Assembly (NCBI GenBank): GCA_964596015.1
Contig: CAZQSB010000005.1
Span: 1-64,000 of the forward strand
Origin: WJMD01 sp964596015
GTDB taxonomy: Bacteria; Joyebacterota; Joyebacteria; Joyebacterales; Joyebacteraceae
Direction of reading: 5' to 3'
DNA length: 64,000 nucleotides
Shown here: positions 51,743 to 60,623 of the stretch, in pieces
Numbering within the stretch: the first letter of the stretch is position 1
How the letters are laid out: every line of letters begins with the position of its first letter
Translations under genes and position numbers: made by a program
The notes under the pieces: model-generated
What the model saw: only the letters and a program-made list of their open reading frames with translations
Database searches by the model: none
What the model was told of the DNA's origin: nothing

Positions 51743-52366
51743 CTAGAGCAGTCCGGGCGTCACGCCCTTCCAGTCCTCCGTCAGGTAGATCTCGCGACGA
51801 CAGGACGGGCACATGATGAGGTAGCTGTCCTGTCTGGAGTCGGTCTTCTCGTCGGGACGCTCGGAGGGATCGACGGTGAGGCCGAGCCTCCGGTGCTGCG
51901 CGACCATGAGCGTAGGGTTCGCGACGGCGAGCGACCCGACCTTGTGAGCGACCCAGCGAAGCTGGTCGACCGTGGTGACGACGTCGCCGCAGTGCTCGCA
52001 CCGGACGAGGTCTTTCTCGATGACCTGCTCGGCCTGCTTGCGGTCGAAGATCGCCAGGTCGAACCTGTGGGACAGGATGATGCCCTTCTTCGTGGTGCAG
52101 TTGGCCTCACACTGTCCGCAGTAGATGCAGTTGTCGAAGTGATGAATGAGGATGCGCTTGTCGCCGTCGTCGATGACGTCGATCGTCCTCGCCGGACACA
52201 CCTCCGCACACGCCCCGCACCCGATGCAGTCTTCCTCGTGCCATTCCGGGAGCCCCCGGAACGCTTCGGCCGGCTGAAGCGGCTCGAACGGGAACTTCGT
52301 GGTGTACGGGCTGCTGACCAGCGACGTCAGCGCCTCCTTGAGCTCGCGAAGCTTCGGCTTCTTCAT
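51743..52366 (-). CDS. NuoI/MbhN-like ferredoxin subunit of the membrane-bound hydrogenase
   Basis: 207 residues. Two [4Fe-4S] motifs: CIGCGACAEVCP and CIYCGQCEANC (the usual Pro after the last Cys is Thr). Two further CxxC pairs (CEHCGD and CPSCRRE) may bind Zn or another cluster. It should carry electrons between the upper redox subunits and the small subunit. It is the last gene of the operon, as mbhN is in Pyrococcus. A 155-bp spacer separates it from the mnhG-like gene. Confidence 0.85.
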   Translation of the reverse strand: MKKPKLRELKEALTSLVSSPYTTKFPFEPLQPAEAFRGLPEWHEEDCIGCGACAEVCPARTIDVIDDGDKRILIHHFDNCIYCGQCEANCTTKKGIILSHRFDLAIFDRKQAEQVIEKDLVRCEHCGDVVTTVDQLRWVAHKVGSLAVANPTLMVAQHRRLGLTVDPSERPDEKTDSRQDSYLIMCPSCRREIYLTEDWKGVTPGLL

Positions 52367-52521
52367 GTCGATTCGTCTCCCGTTCCGTCACTCCGGGCGC
52401 GCCGCGGTCCGGCCGCGCCCCTCTCGCCCGCTCCCCTGGCGACAACGTCCCGTCGCCGGCTCCGGGAAGCAGGCATCAGGCCTCCTCAAGCGCAACAGAG
52501 GGGCCTGTCGATGTCCTCTCT

Positions 52522-52857
52522 CTACTGTCCCGTGTCCTCGTGGTACCTGTCGACGACCGAGCGCTCCCAGAGCGGGACGCCCGCGATGTGGGCGCCGCGC
52601 GCAAGGGCGTGGCTGCCGGTCGGCGAGGTCCAGAGCACGAACGTCGCCGCCAGGAGCGCCTTGATGCCCATCGCGTTCCAGCCTGAGTGCACGAACACGC
52701 CGATGAGGATGAGGCACGTGCCCAGCGTCACGCATTTCGTCGCCGCCTGGAGCCGGTTGTAGACGTCCGGGAGCCGGAGGAGTCCGAGAGCGCCGACGAG
52801 GTCGAAGAAGACGCCGACGGAGATGAGGATGTACGCAATGATGTTCTGGCTACTCAT
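52522..52857 (-). CDS. mnhG: Mrp antiporter subunit G (MnhG/MbhC)
   Basis: 111 residues with three membrane segments: ISVGVFFDLVGALGLLRLPD then VYNRLQAATKCVTLGTCLIL is the MnhG signature. Overlaps mnhF by 8 nt. Part of the cation-translocating membrane arm. Confidence 0.92.
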   Translation of the reverse strand: MSSQNIIAYILISVGVFFDLVGALGLLRLPDVYNRLQAATKCVTLGTCLILIGVFVHSGWNAMGIKALLAATFVLWTSPTGSHALARGAHIAGVPLWERSVVDRYHEDTGQ

Positions 52858-53104
52858 CGAATCCCCTCCCCTCCAGGTACTTGGCCAGCGCGAGCGTTCC
52901 GATGAACGCCAGGAGCGCCCACGCGATGGCGACGTTCAGGTAGAAGTCCTGGTCGGTCAGGAGGCCGAAGATGCCGCATATCCCGACCACCATGACGCCG
53001 ATCGTATCGATCGCCACCGCGCGGTCCGGAGGCGTCGGTCCCATCGCCACCCTGAAGAGGCACAGGAAGCAGCCGATAATGAGCAGAAGGAGAAACGTCA
53101 TCAT
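52850..53104 (-). CDS. mnhF: Mrp antiporter subunit F (MnhF/MbhB)
   Basis: 84 residues with three membrane segments: RVAMGPTPPDRAVAIDTIGV is the conserved MnhF core with GPT..DR. One-base overlap with mnhE and 8-nt overlap with mnhG. Confidence 0.92.
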   Translation of the reverse strand: MMTFLLLLIIGCFLCLFRVAMGPTPPDRAVAIDTIGVMVVGICGIFGLLTDQDFYLNVAIAWALLAFIGTLALAKYLEGRGFDE

Positions 53105-53607
53105 CAGTCGAAAACCCTCCTCAAGGTCGTCTCGAACCGTCCGGCGATGTCACGCGTCATCGCCTCGGTGTCCTCGAGGTCCTCGTGCACGTTGATCCAG
53201 TGGATGTAAAGCCAGTCGCCGATAACGTCGACCGTCAGCGTACCCGGCGTCAGCGTGATCGAGTTCGCGAGGAACGTCTTGGCCTCGTCGCTCTTGAGGC
53301 TCGTGCGGATCTTCACGATGCCCGGCCGGATCGGAAGGTTCGGGTGAATGACCCGGTAGAGCACGTCGAAGTTCGCGACCACGACCCAGAAGCCCAGCGA
53401 GATCATGTGCATGATCCCCCAGAACCACCGGGTCGGACTGAACAGTCGCTCGGCGCGCTGCGGCAGGAGCCCCGACAGCATCATGGCGAACAGGAGCGCG
53501 AGCAACGCCCCGACGATGACCCCTTGCCAGTCGAGAGACCAGGTCAGAAGCATCCAGAGGACGAAGATGATAACGAGATCGAGAAGCCTTCTCTTCACCG
53601 TATCCAT
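53104..53607 (-). CDS. mnhE: Mrp antiporter subunit E (MnhE/MbhA)
   Basis: 167 residues. Hydrophobic N-terminal half, then VVANFDVLYRVIHPNLPIRP and NSITLTPGTLTVDV, the MnhE hallmark. The C-terminal soluble part faces the cytoplasm. Confidence 0.92.
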   Translation of the reverse strand: MDTVKRRLLDLVIIFVLWMLLTWSLDWQGVIVGALLALLFAMMLSGLLPQRAERLFSPTRWFWGIMHMISLGFWVVVANFDVLYRVIHPNLPIRPGIVKIRTSLKSDEAKTFLANSITLTPGTLTVDVIGDWLYIHWINVHEDLEDTEAMTRDIAGRFETTLRRVFD

Positions 53608-53621
53608 CGATGCTCCTTCCC

Positions 53622-55154
53622 CTACCCGAGGACCAGCTTGATGTACTCGGCGCCGTTCAGAAGAGCGTCGCGGGCCGGCTCGAGAATGCGGTACCCGATG
53701 ACCGGGTAGAGAAGCCCGAACCCGACGCAGACGACGGCCAGAACAACAAGGGGAACGTACATGACCGCGGGAACCTCGCGGGCCTTCTCGACCGCGCTCT
53801 TGATCCCGCCGAAGATGACCTCACGCTGGACCTTCACGTAGTAGGCCAGCGTCACGAACGCCATGGCGATGGCGATGCCGCCGACCGCGTAGTGACCGGC
53901 CTGGAGCGTCGCCACGATGATGACCAGCTTGCTCCAGAACCCCGAGAACGGCGGCACGCCGGCGATCGACAGCGCCGCCAGGTTCGTGGTGGCGCCGGTG
54001 ATCGGCATTCTCTCGCGGACGCCGCCGAGCTGTTTCATGTCCCTCGTGCCGGTCGCGTGCTGTATGGCGCCCGACGAGAGGAACAGGAGCGACTTGAACG
54101 CCGCGTGGTTGATGAGGTGGAAGAGTCCGCCCAGGATAGCGAGCGCGGCCAGCGAGCGGACGCCGCCGGTCGCGAGCACCCGGGCGCCGACGCCGATACC
54201 CAGCGTCACATATCCGATCTGGCCGATGGAGCTGTACGCCAGGAGGCGCTTGAAGTCCCACTGCCCAATGGCCAGGAGACCGCCGAAGACGATCGAGAGG
54301 ACCGAGAACGCGATGATGCTGTTCGCGATGATGAGCGAACTCGGAAGGTCGGGCGAGAACCCGAACACGTGGAAGAAGACGCGGCACATGGCGTAGACGC
54401 CGAGGCTCTTGATGACCACGCCCGAGAGCATCGCCGAGATGGGCGCCGGCGCCGAAGGGTGCGCGTCCGGGAGCCACGCGTGGAACGGGACGAGCGCTGC
54501 CTTCAGAGAGAAGCCCATCAGGAACATGGCGGCGGCCAGAAGGAGCGCGGGGTTCGCGTTCCCTCCGAACCGGACGGAGATCTCGCGCGCCGCGTCCGCC
54601 ATGTTGAGCGTCCCGGTGACGGCGTAGACCGTGCCGACGGCGAAAAGGATCATGACCGAGGCGACGCTTCCGAGGATCAGGTACTTGAACCCGGCTTCCA
54701 GCTCGTCCGCGTCGGTGCCGAACGCGACGAGCGCGTACGACGCGATGGAGGCGACCTCGAGGAAGACGAACAGGTTGAAGAGGTCGCCAGAGAGCACGAC
54801 CCCGTTCATCCCCGCCACCATCAGCATGAAGAGCGAGTAGTACTTCGGGAGGCCCGTGTACACCCGCATGTACTTCAGCGAGAAGAGCACGGCGAGGAAG
54901 CCCACCACGTTGATGGCGATGAGCAGGAGAACGGACAGCCCGTCCGACACCATCGCGATGCCGACGGGCGGAGCCCAACCACCCATGTGGTGAACGACCG
55001 CGGGAGTCCCGATCGACATGATCGACATGATGGCGAGGATCGCCGTTCCTCCGGTGGAGAGGACCTCGCCGCTCGTCTTCCACCATCTCGCCAGGAGCGG
55101 GATGAGGAAGGCCATGCCGAGCGGGATCGCAACAAACAGCGGCACCAGGTTCAT
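53622..55154 (-). CDS. mnhD: Mrp antiporter subunit D (MnhD/MbhH), NuoN-like
   Basis: 510 residues, about 14 membrane segments. The central segment LVPFHAWLPDAHPSAPAPIS contains the conserved HAWLPDAH motif; VFLEVASIASYALVA carries the TM5 Glu. It translocates H+ or Na+. Confidence 0.93.
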   Translation of the reverse strand: MNLVPLFVAIPLGMAFLIPLLARWWKTSGEVLSTGGTAILAIMSIMSIGTPAVVHHMGGWAPPVGIAMVSDGLSVLLLIAINVVGFLAVLFSLKYMRVYTGLPKYYSLFMLMVAGMNGVVLSGDLFNLFVFLEVASIASYALVAFGTDADELEAGFKYLILGSVASVMILFAVGTVYAVTGTLNMADAAREISVRFGGNANPALLLAAAMFLMGFSLKAALVPFHAWLPDAHPSAPAPISAMLSGVVIKSLGVYAMCRVFFHVFGFSPDLPSSLIIANSIIAFSVLSIVFGGLLAIGQWDFKRLLAYSSIGQIGYVTLGIGVGARVLATGGVRSLAALAILGGLFHLINHAAFKSLLFLSSGAIQHATGTRDMKQLGGVRERMPITGATTNLAALSIAGVPPFSGFWSKLVIIVATLQAGHYAVGGIAIAMAFVTLAYYVKVQREVIFGGIKSAVEKAREVPAVMYVPLVVLAVVCVGFGLLYPVIGYRILEPARDALLNGAEYIKLVLG

Positions 55155-55157
55155 CGG

Positions 55158-55505
55158 TTATCCCCTCAGCTTGCTGATCGCGGACATGTCAAACGTGCCG
55201 TGCTTCTCGTAGAGCCGCACGCACATCGAGACCATGAGGGCGAGAACGCCCAGTCCGATGACGATCGATGTGAGAACGAGCGCCTGCGGAAGCGGGTCGA
55301 CGAACCGCTCGAGAACGCCCGGTGCCATGCCGGGCTCCACTATAGGCGCCACCCCGCCCGTCTTGTACCCGATGACGATGATGTAGAGGTTCACGGCGTA
55401 GTCCATGATGACGATGCCGAGGACCTTCTTGACGATGTTCTTCTTGGCGACGAGGCAGTAGAGCCCCATCGTCATGAGAACCAGACACAGGAAGTAGACC
55501 ATCAT
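55158..55505 (-). CDS. mnhC: Mrp antiporter subunit C (MnhC/MbhG), NuoK-like
   Basis: 115 residues, three membrane segments; VDPLPQALVLTSIVIGLGV is the MnhC/NuoK core (DPLPQALVLTAIVI). Overlaps mnhB by 4 nt. Confidence 0.93.
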   Translation of the reverse strand: MMVYFLCLVLMTMGLYCLVAKKNIVKKVLGIVIMDYAVNLYIIVIGYKTGGVAPIVEPGMAPGVLERFVDPLPQALVLTSIVIGLGVLALMVSMCVRLYEKHGTFDMSAISKLRG

Positions 55506-55957
55506 GTCAGTTCCTCCTCGATCACGGCCCTGAAGGAACGACGCCTGAAGACGGCGAGCGCCGAGAAGGCCAGGAAGAGCGAGCTACCGACCTTGAAGGC
55601 GATCGCGATGTTCGCCGGGAGGATCATGCCGGAGCTGAAGAGCCGGAACGGCTCGCCTCTGGGCAGCGTGTTCATGAAGAAGTAGCCCGCCGTCATCCCG
55701 ACCCAGCCCAGCATCAGGAACGCCAGCGCTCCCGCGGAATCGAGGAAGTGCGCCGTGTTCTCGCCGAGCTTCGAGAAGGCGACCTCCTTGCCGTGCGCGA
55801 GCATGAGCAGGATGAACGCGCAGGCGATGATGACGCCGCCCGCGAAACCGCCGCCGGGAGTGAGGTGTCCGTACAGGACGATGTACGTCCCGAAGACGAC
55901 GATGAACCCGACCACGAAGTCGGTGATGGTGCGGACGATGAGGGTCATGCCTTTCAT
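55502..55957 (-). CDS. mnhB: Mrp antiporter subunit B (MnhB/MbhF)
   Basis: 151 residues, four membrane segments; VLYGHLTPGGGFAGGVIIAC is the MnhB signature. Overlaps the MrpA' gene by 4 nt. Confidence 0.93.
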   Translation of the reverse strand: MKGMTLIVRTITDFVVGFIVVFGTYIVLYGHLTPGGGFAGGVIIACAFILLMLAHGKEVAFSKLGENTAHFLDSAGALAFLMLGWVGMTAGYFFMNTLPRGEPFRLFSSGMILPANIAIAFKVGSSLFLAFSALAVFRRRSFRAVIEEELT

Positions 55958-56511
55958 GCCGTCGCCACCTCCCTCCTCGAGACCTTCCCGTCGCGCCTCA
56001 GAAGCGCCAGCGCACCGATGATCGACGTGAAGAGAACCGTCGCCTCACCGATCGTGTCGTACGCCCTGAAGTCAAGGATGACCGAGGTCACGATGTTCGC
56101 CGCGTACGTCGCGGGAAGGCCGGTCTGCACATAGACCTTCGAAACGCGCATCAGCGGGTCGCCGAACGCCGGGAAGCCCTCGGAGGCGAAGATCATCGCG
56201 CCGAACCCCAACAGGAGGCCGAAGAAGATGAGCGACGATACCACCGCCAGTGTGTCCCTGTGCGTCTCGATCGCCGTGTTGTCGATGAGGATCGTACCGC
56301 GGATGAGGATGATCAGCACGAGGACCTCGACGACGAGCTGCGTGATCGCGATGTCGGGCGCCCCGAGGAACAGGAACGCGACCGACAGAGCGAAGCCGAC
56401 GGCGCTGACCGAGATCACGGCCGACAACAGGTTCCTCGTCTCGATCGCGATGATCGACCCGACGACCATGAACACGAGGAGCGCGTAAAGCTGTGGGGTG
56501 ATGCTCTCCAT
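55954..56511 (-). CDS. MrpA C-terminal (MbhD + MbhE fused) subunit
   Basis: 185 residues. The first part (LSAVISVSAVGFALSVAFLF, LGAPDIAITQLVVEVL) is the DUF4040/MbhD domain. The second (YVQTGLPATYAANIVTSVIL, DFRAYDTIGEATVLF) is the MbhE domain. In Pyrococcus Mbh these are two genes; in Mrp antiporters they are the end of MrpA. Here they form one small protein. Confidence 0.88.
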   Translation of the reverse strand: MESITPQLYALLVFMVVGSIIAIETRNLLSAVISVSAVGFALSVAFLFLGAPDIAITQLVVEVLVLIILIRGTILIDNTAIETHRDTLAVVSSLIFFGLLLGFGAMIFASEGFPAFGDPLMRVSKVYVQTGLPATYAANIVTSVILDFRAYDTIGEATVLFTSIIGALALLRRDGKVSRREVATA

Positions 56512-56604
56512 GTACTCCTCTCCCGCCTGTCCGGCGCAACCCCAAACGGGCCCTCGAGCGCCGCCGGCTCCGGATACGCCCGGCGACGCGCCGTTCCGGA
56601 CCCG

Positions 56605-58506
56605 CTAGCGCCCGGTAACCAGTTCTCTCAAAAGCATGCTCAGGAGCGCGAATACCAGCGCGCCCAGACCGATGACGGCCCACGCGAGGTACGTCGACAG
56701 AATGCCGTTGTGAATGAACCGGAGGCCCTGCACGAAGACGTTGCCGATCCTCCCGCCCACCTCATAGATGTCGAAGACCCGCTGCTCCGCGTTCGCGAAG
56801 AAGCCGCCGAGTCCCACGTTCTCCTTGATCGTGTTGTAGAACCCCGTGCCCGACACGTGCATCGAGTCCATGTTCGCGGGCGGGGTGTTCCCACCGATGA
56901 AGACGTGCCCCGTGCGCCGCTTGGTGAACCGTCCGGCGAGGTAGAACAGGAACCCGATCACGATGCCGAGGAGGATGAGCCCGGTCGCCGTCGTCGGCTC
57001 CCAGAATCCGAGCCCGATGTCGACCTGTCCCGCCGCGCTCGCGCCGACGACGTTGTGGACGATCGGGTTGATGTAGTTGCTGATCGGATAGACGGCGAAG
57101 ACGCCGAAGATGATCGAGAGAAGCGACAGCACGATCATCGGCACGGTCATGAAGGCGTTGGCCTCCCTGACCGAACTCAGGTTGCTCGGCCGCTGGCCGA
57201 GGAACCCGGAGTAGAGCACCTTCACGAACGACGCCAGCGTGAGCGCGCTCCCGAAGAGCGCGGCGACGAGGAAGATCCAGTAGGCGTCGAAGCCGCGGGA
57301 GCCGAGCTCGACGAGCCCCGTGTAGACCATCCACTTCGAGACGAAGCCGTTCAGGGGCGGGATGCCGGAGATCGCGAGGGCCGACACCATGGTCGCGAAG
57401 AACGTGATCGGCATCGCGCGCGCGAGGCCGCCGAGCTTCGCGATCTCCGTGGTTCCGGCCTGCTTCTCGAGCGAGCCCGCGCTCAGGAAGAGGCACGTCT
57501 TGTAGATGGCGTTGTTGAGCATGTGGAAGAGGCCGCCCGCGATGGCGATCGGGATGCCCGTGCCTATGCCGAGCACCATGTACCCGACCTGGCTCACCGC
57601 GTGATACGAGAGCAGCACCTTGAGGTCGTGCTGCACGAGCGCCATCATGACGGCGCCGATGATGGTGACCGCGCCGATGATCATGAGAACGAGCGACATC
57701 GCCGGGCCGATGGAGAAGATGTCCAGCGAGAGCCTCGCGAGCAGATAGATGCCGAGGAGTTTGTCGATCGACGCGGGGAGAAGCGCCATGACCGGCGTCG
57801 GAGCGCCCTTGGCGATGGCCGGCACCCATGTGTGGAACGGCATCGCGCCGGCCTTCGTGATGGCTCCGACCATCATCAGGAGATAGATGGTGGTCGTCGG
57901 CCCGTCGCCGACGAAGATGGACAGCTCGTTCATCGAGAGCGTGCCGTAGCGCGCCCAGATGTAGGCGACGCCGATGAAGAGGGCCGCGTCGGAGAGCCCC
58001 AGGAGGATGAAGCTCTTGCCGGCGCCCTCAGACGCCTCCTGCTTGTCCTTCCCGAGGTTCACCATCATGAACAGGATGGCGGTCAGAGCCTCCCAGAACA
58101 TGAGAAGCACGAGGAGGCTGTTCGAGAGCGCCGCGCCACAGCTTGCGGCCACCGCCAACAGGAAGAACGCGTAGAAGCGCCGCCCGTCGATGTCGTCCCG
58201 CTTCCAGTTCAGCCAGCCGACCGAGTAGAGACCGACGCCCAGGCCGAACAGCCCGATGAACAGGACGACGAAGGAGCTGAAGTGCGAGAGCATGAGGTCG
58301 AACTGGACCGTCAGGCTCCCCAGCGTGACCCAGTCCTTCGTGTAGGGGATGGGCGCCGCCCCGAACATCCGGACGGCGGCGACGAACGCCCACACGAGGG
58401 CCACCAGCGCGATCGCCTCCCGCAGAAGTCGAACTCGCCTCGGGATGAGGAAGCAGAGTCCTCCCGCGATCGCCGGCACAACGATGGGAACCAGAATCTG
58501 TGGCAT
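56605..58506 (-). CDS. NuoL/MrpA-like antiporter subunit of the hydrogenase
   Basis: 633 residues, 14-16 membrane segments: FWEALTAILFMMVNLG (TM5 Glu), AMPFHTWVPAIAKGAPTPVM with the TM7 Lys region, LLSYHAVSQVGYMVLGIGTG (TM8 His/Lys). It is a second proton- or sodium-channel subunit besides MnhD, comparable to HyfB/MbxH or the N-terminal part of MrpA. A 93-bp gap separates it from the MrpA' gene; 18 bp from the large subunit gene. Confidence 0.88.
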   Translation of the reverse strand: MPQILVPIVVPAIAGGLCFLIPRRVRLLREAIALVALVWAFVAAVRMFGAAPIPYTKDWVTLGSLTVQFDLMLSHFSSFVVLFIGLFGLGVGLYSVGWLNWKRDDIDGRRFYAFFLLAVAASCGAALSNSLLVLLMFWEALTAILFMMVNLGKDKQEASEGAGKSFILLGLSDAALFIGVAYIWARYGTLSMNELSIFVGDGPTTTIYLLMMVGAITKAGAMPFHTWVPAIAKGAPTPVMALLPASIDKLLGIYLLARLSLDIFSIGPAMSLVLMIIGAVTIIGAVMMALVQHDLKVLLSYHAVSQVGYMVLGIGTGIPIAIAGGLFHMLNNAIYKTCLFLSAGSLEKQAGTTEIAKLGGLARAMPITFFATMVSALAISGIPPLNGFVSKWMVYTGLVELGSRGFDAYWIFLVAALFGSALTLASFVKVLYSGFLGQRPSNLSSVREANAFMTVPMIVLSLLSIIFGVFAVYPISNYINPIVHNVVGASAAGQVDIGLGFWEPTTATGLILLGIVIGFLFYLAGRFTKRRTGHVFIGGNTPPANMDSMHVSGTGFYNTIKENVGLGGFFANAEQRVFDIYEVGGRIGNVFVQGLRFIHNGILSTYLAWAVIGLGALVFALLSMLLRELVTGR

Positions 58507-58524
58507 TGAGCTTCCCCCGGGCCT

Positions 58525-59697
58525 CTAGAGGTGCTTCCGGATCTCTTCCGTCTTCTGGTGGCTGAGCTTGAGGAGCTCCTTGTAGTCGAGGAGCCGTCCG
58601 CCCTGTGAGTCGACCACCGTCAGACGCTCCGTGCAGCTGTAGCACGGATCGATGATCGCGAAGATGAGCACCGCGTCGGAGATCGTCTCGCCCTTCACGC
58701 GCGGTCGGAACGACGGGATGTTGTTGAACGTCGGCGCCCTCATCTTGTGGCGCTCGGGCATGTTCGTCCCGTTCGAGCGGATGTAGTGGAAGCATTCGCC
58801 CCGCGGCGCCTCAACGTGGCCGATACCCTCTCCCCTCGGGACCTCGCGGACCTCGGCCGCTATCGGGCCCTCCGGGAGCTTGTTGATGCACTGCTTGATG
58901 ATCTTGACCGCCTCCTTCATCTCAAGGAGACGGACCACGGCGACGGCCAGACAGTCGCAGCCGTCCTGGACGATGACGTTCCAGTCGACCTCGGAATATG
59001 CGCCGTACGGCTCGTCGCGGCGGACGTCGATGTCGAACGCCGAGCCTCTCGCCGTCGGTCCCAGCGTCCCGTAGGCTACTGCGTCCTCAGGCGTGAGGAT
59101 GCCGACGCCCTTCAGGCGGCCCAGAATGACCGGGTCGTCGAGAATGGCGTTCGTCAGAAGGTCGACCTGCGCGTCGAACTCGTCCATCGCCTTCAGCACC
59201 ATCGGCCAGACCTCGTCGGCGACATCCCGGCGAACGCCTCCCGGACGATACCACGCGTAGTGGTTCCGGTTGCCGGTGATGGCCTCGAGGCAGTCGAGGA
59301 TGGGCTCGCGGTACTTCCAGCCCCACATGTAGACGGTCCAGTAGCCGATGATGTGGCCGCCCAGGCCCACCCAGAGCATGTGGCTGTGGAGCCGCTCGAG
59401 CTCGTGGACGATGGTCCGAAGATACCGCGCCCGGTCGGGCACCTCGACGCCGATGATGTCCTCGACGGCGAGTGAGGTCGCCCAGCTGTGCGACGCGGAG
59501 CAGATGCCGCAGATGCGCTCCACGAGGAAGCAGTCCTGATCGTATGTCTTCTCCTGCGCGAGGAGCTCCATGCCGCGGTGAACACGACCGAGATCGATGT
59601 CCGCGCCGACGACGGTCTCACCCTCGACGTTCAGGGTGATGTACTCCGGCTCCTCGAGCACAGGGTGGAACGGTCCGATCGGTATGATTGTGCTCAC
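58525..59697 (-). CDS. [NiFe] hydrogenase group 4 large (catalytic) subunit, MbhL-like
   Basis: 390 residues. Ni ligands: C63 and C66 in ERICGICSASH, and C352 and C355 in DPCYSCTER. All four are absent from complex I NuoD, so this is a real hydrogenase. After R358 a 32-residue extension (LTVVDSQGGRLL ... RKHL) resembles the tail removed by HycI-type proteases. Reaction: 2H+ + 2e- to H2. It overlaps the NuoC-like gene by 4 nt. Confidence 0.93.
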   Translation of the reverse strand: MSTIIPIGPFHPVLEEPEYITLNVEGETVVGADIDLGRVHRGMELLAQEKTYDQDCFLVERICGICSASHSWATSLAVEDIIGVEVPDRARYLRTIVHELERLHSHMLWVGLGGHIIGYWTVYMWGWKYREPILDCLEAITGNRNHYAWYRPGGVRRDVADEVWPMVLKAMDEFDAQVDLLTNAILDDPVILGRLKGVGILTPEDAVAYGTLGPTARGSAFDIDVRRDEPYGAYSEVDWNVIVQDGCDCLAVAVVRLLEMKEAVKIIKQCINKLPEGPIAAEVREVPRGEGIGHVEAPRGECFHYIRSNGTNMPERHKMRAPTFNNIPSFRPRVKGETISDAVLIFAIIDPCYSCTERLTVVDSQGGRLLDYKELLKLSHQKTEEIRKHL

Positions 59698-60155
59698 TGT
59701 TCGTCTCTCCTCATCGGATGGAAGTCGGCGGGCCGGTCGTGCGAGGAAAGTATCTTCCTCGGGTCCGGATGCCCGACGAACTCGACCCCGAGAAAATCGA
59801 AGATCTCCCGCTCAATGAAGTCGGCGGCGGGATAGTACGGGGTGAGAGACTCGATCTTCGGGAACGGCTTGGCGAGCAGAGTTCTGATGTTCACCACCGA
59901 GCCGCCCCGGTCTATCGCGAAGTGATAGAGGAGTTCCACCCCCGTCGGTTTGTCGCTCCCCGACGCCGTCGCCAGCCTCCCGTGCTCCTCTTCGTACATG
60001 TGCCGTGTGACCGGTATCCAGTCCTCGTTCGAGACCGTGACGTAGTAGCGGCGGTCGGAACGCTCCTTGACATCGACCCGGTCGCCGAACGTCGTCCTCA
60101 GGTTCTCGATCACGCGCTTGCTCATCTCAAACTCCCGAAGGAAGGTGCGCGTCAC
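59694..60155 (-). CDS. NuoC/MbhK-like 30-kDa subunit
   Basis: 153 residues: GVELLYHFAIDRGGSVVNIR, then PYYPAADFIEREIFDFLGVE followed by FVGHPDPRKIL is the NuoC signature (ERE.yDmfGi.f.gHPdlr.il). It docks on the large subunit. Confidence 0.9.
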   Translation of the reverse strand: MTRTFLREFEMSKRVIENLRTTFGDRVDVKERSDRRYYVTVSNEDWIPVTRHMYEEEHGRLATASGSDKPTGVELLYHFAIDRGGSVVNIRTLLAKPFPKIESLTPYYPAADFIEREIFDFLGVEFVGHPDPRKILSSHDRPADFHPMRRDEQ

Positions 60156-60189
60156 TTGTCGGTCTCCCGGTCGCGGGGACCGGTCGTGT

Positions 60190-60603
60190 CTACAGCGTGC
60201 CCAACACCTTGACGATACCGTCGATGATCGCCTCGGGCCGCGGCGGGCAGCCCGGGATGTACGCGTCGACCGGGATCAGCTTGTCGACGGGGCCGGCGAA
60301 GTTGTTGCCGTCCTTGAAGATGCCTCCCGTGCACCCGCACGCCCCCAGCGCCACCACCACCACCGGCTTCGGCGCCTGCTCGTACGTCTCGACGACCTGC
60401 GGAGCGATCTTCCGCGTCACGATCCCGGAGACGAGCAGAACGTCGGCGTGCTTGACGCTGCCGACGAGCTTGATGCCGAAGCGCTCTACGTCGAACTTGG
60501 GGCAGAGGCAGTCCAGCACCTCGATGTCGCAGTTGTTGCACGCCCCGGCGTTCAGGTGGAACACCCACAGCGACTTCTTCAGACCCCACTTCGTTGCGCC
60601 CAT
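60190..60603 (-). CDS. NuoB/MbhJ-like small subunit
   Basis: 137 residues. The proximal [4Fe-4S] cluster is held by C22, C25 (GACNNCDIE), C89 (GACGCTGG) and C119 (YIPGCPPRPE). Only one cluster, as in group 4 hydrogenases. Passes electrons to the Ni-Fe site. Confidence 0.92.
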   Translation of the reverse strand: MGATKWGLKKSLWVFHLNAGACNNCDIEVLDCLCPKFDVERFGIKLVGSVKHADVLLVSGIVTRKIAPQVVETYEQAPKPVVVVALGACGCTGGIFKDGNNFAGPVDKLIPVDAYIPGCPPRPEAIIDGIVKVLGTL

Positions 60604-60623
60604 CTGGTCACTCCGTCAGAAGA

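Noticed and set aside
53610..55685. 691-residue plus-strand open frame
   Set aside because: Antisense to MnhD/MnhC/MnhB; Asp/Arg/His-rich low-complexity translation typical of the reverse frame of GC-rich genes.
56260..58509. 749-residue plus-strand open frame
   Set aside because: Antisense to the NuoL-like gene and MrpA' gene; composition (RDDHEHEER-like) shows no protein family.
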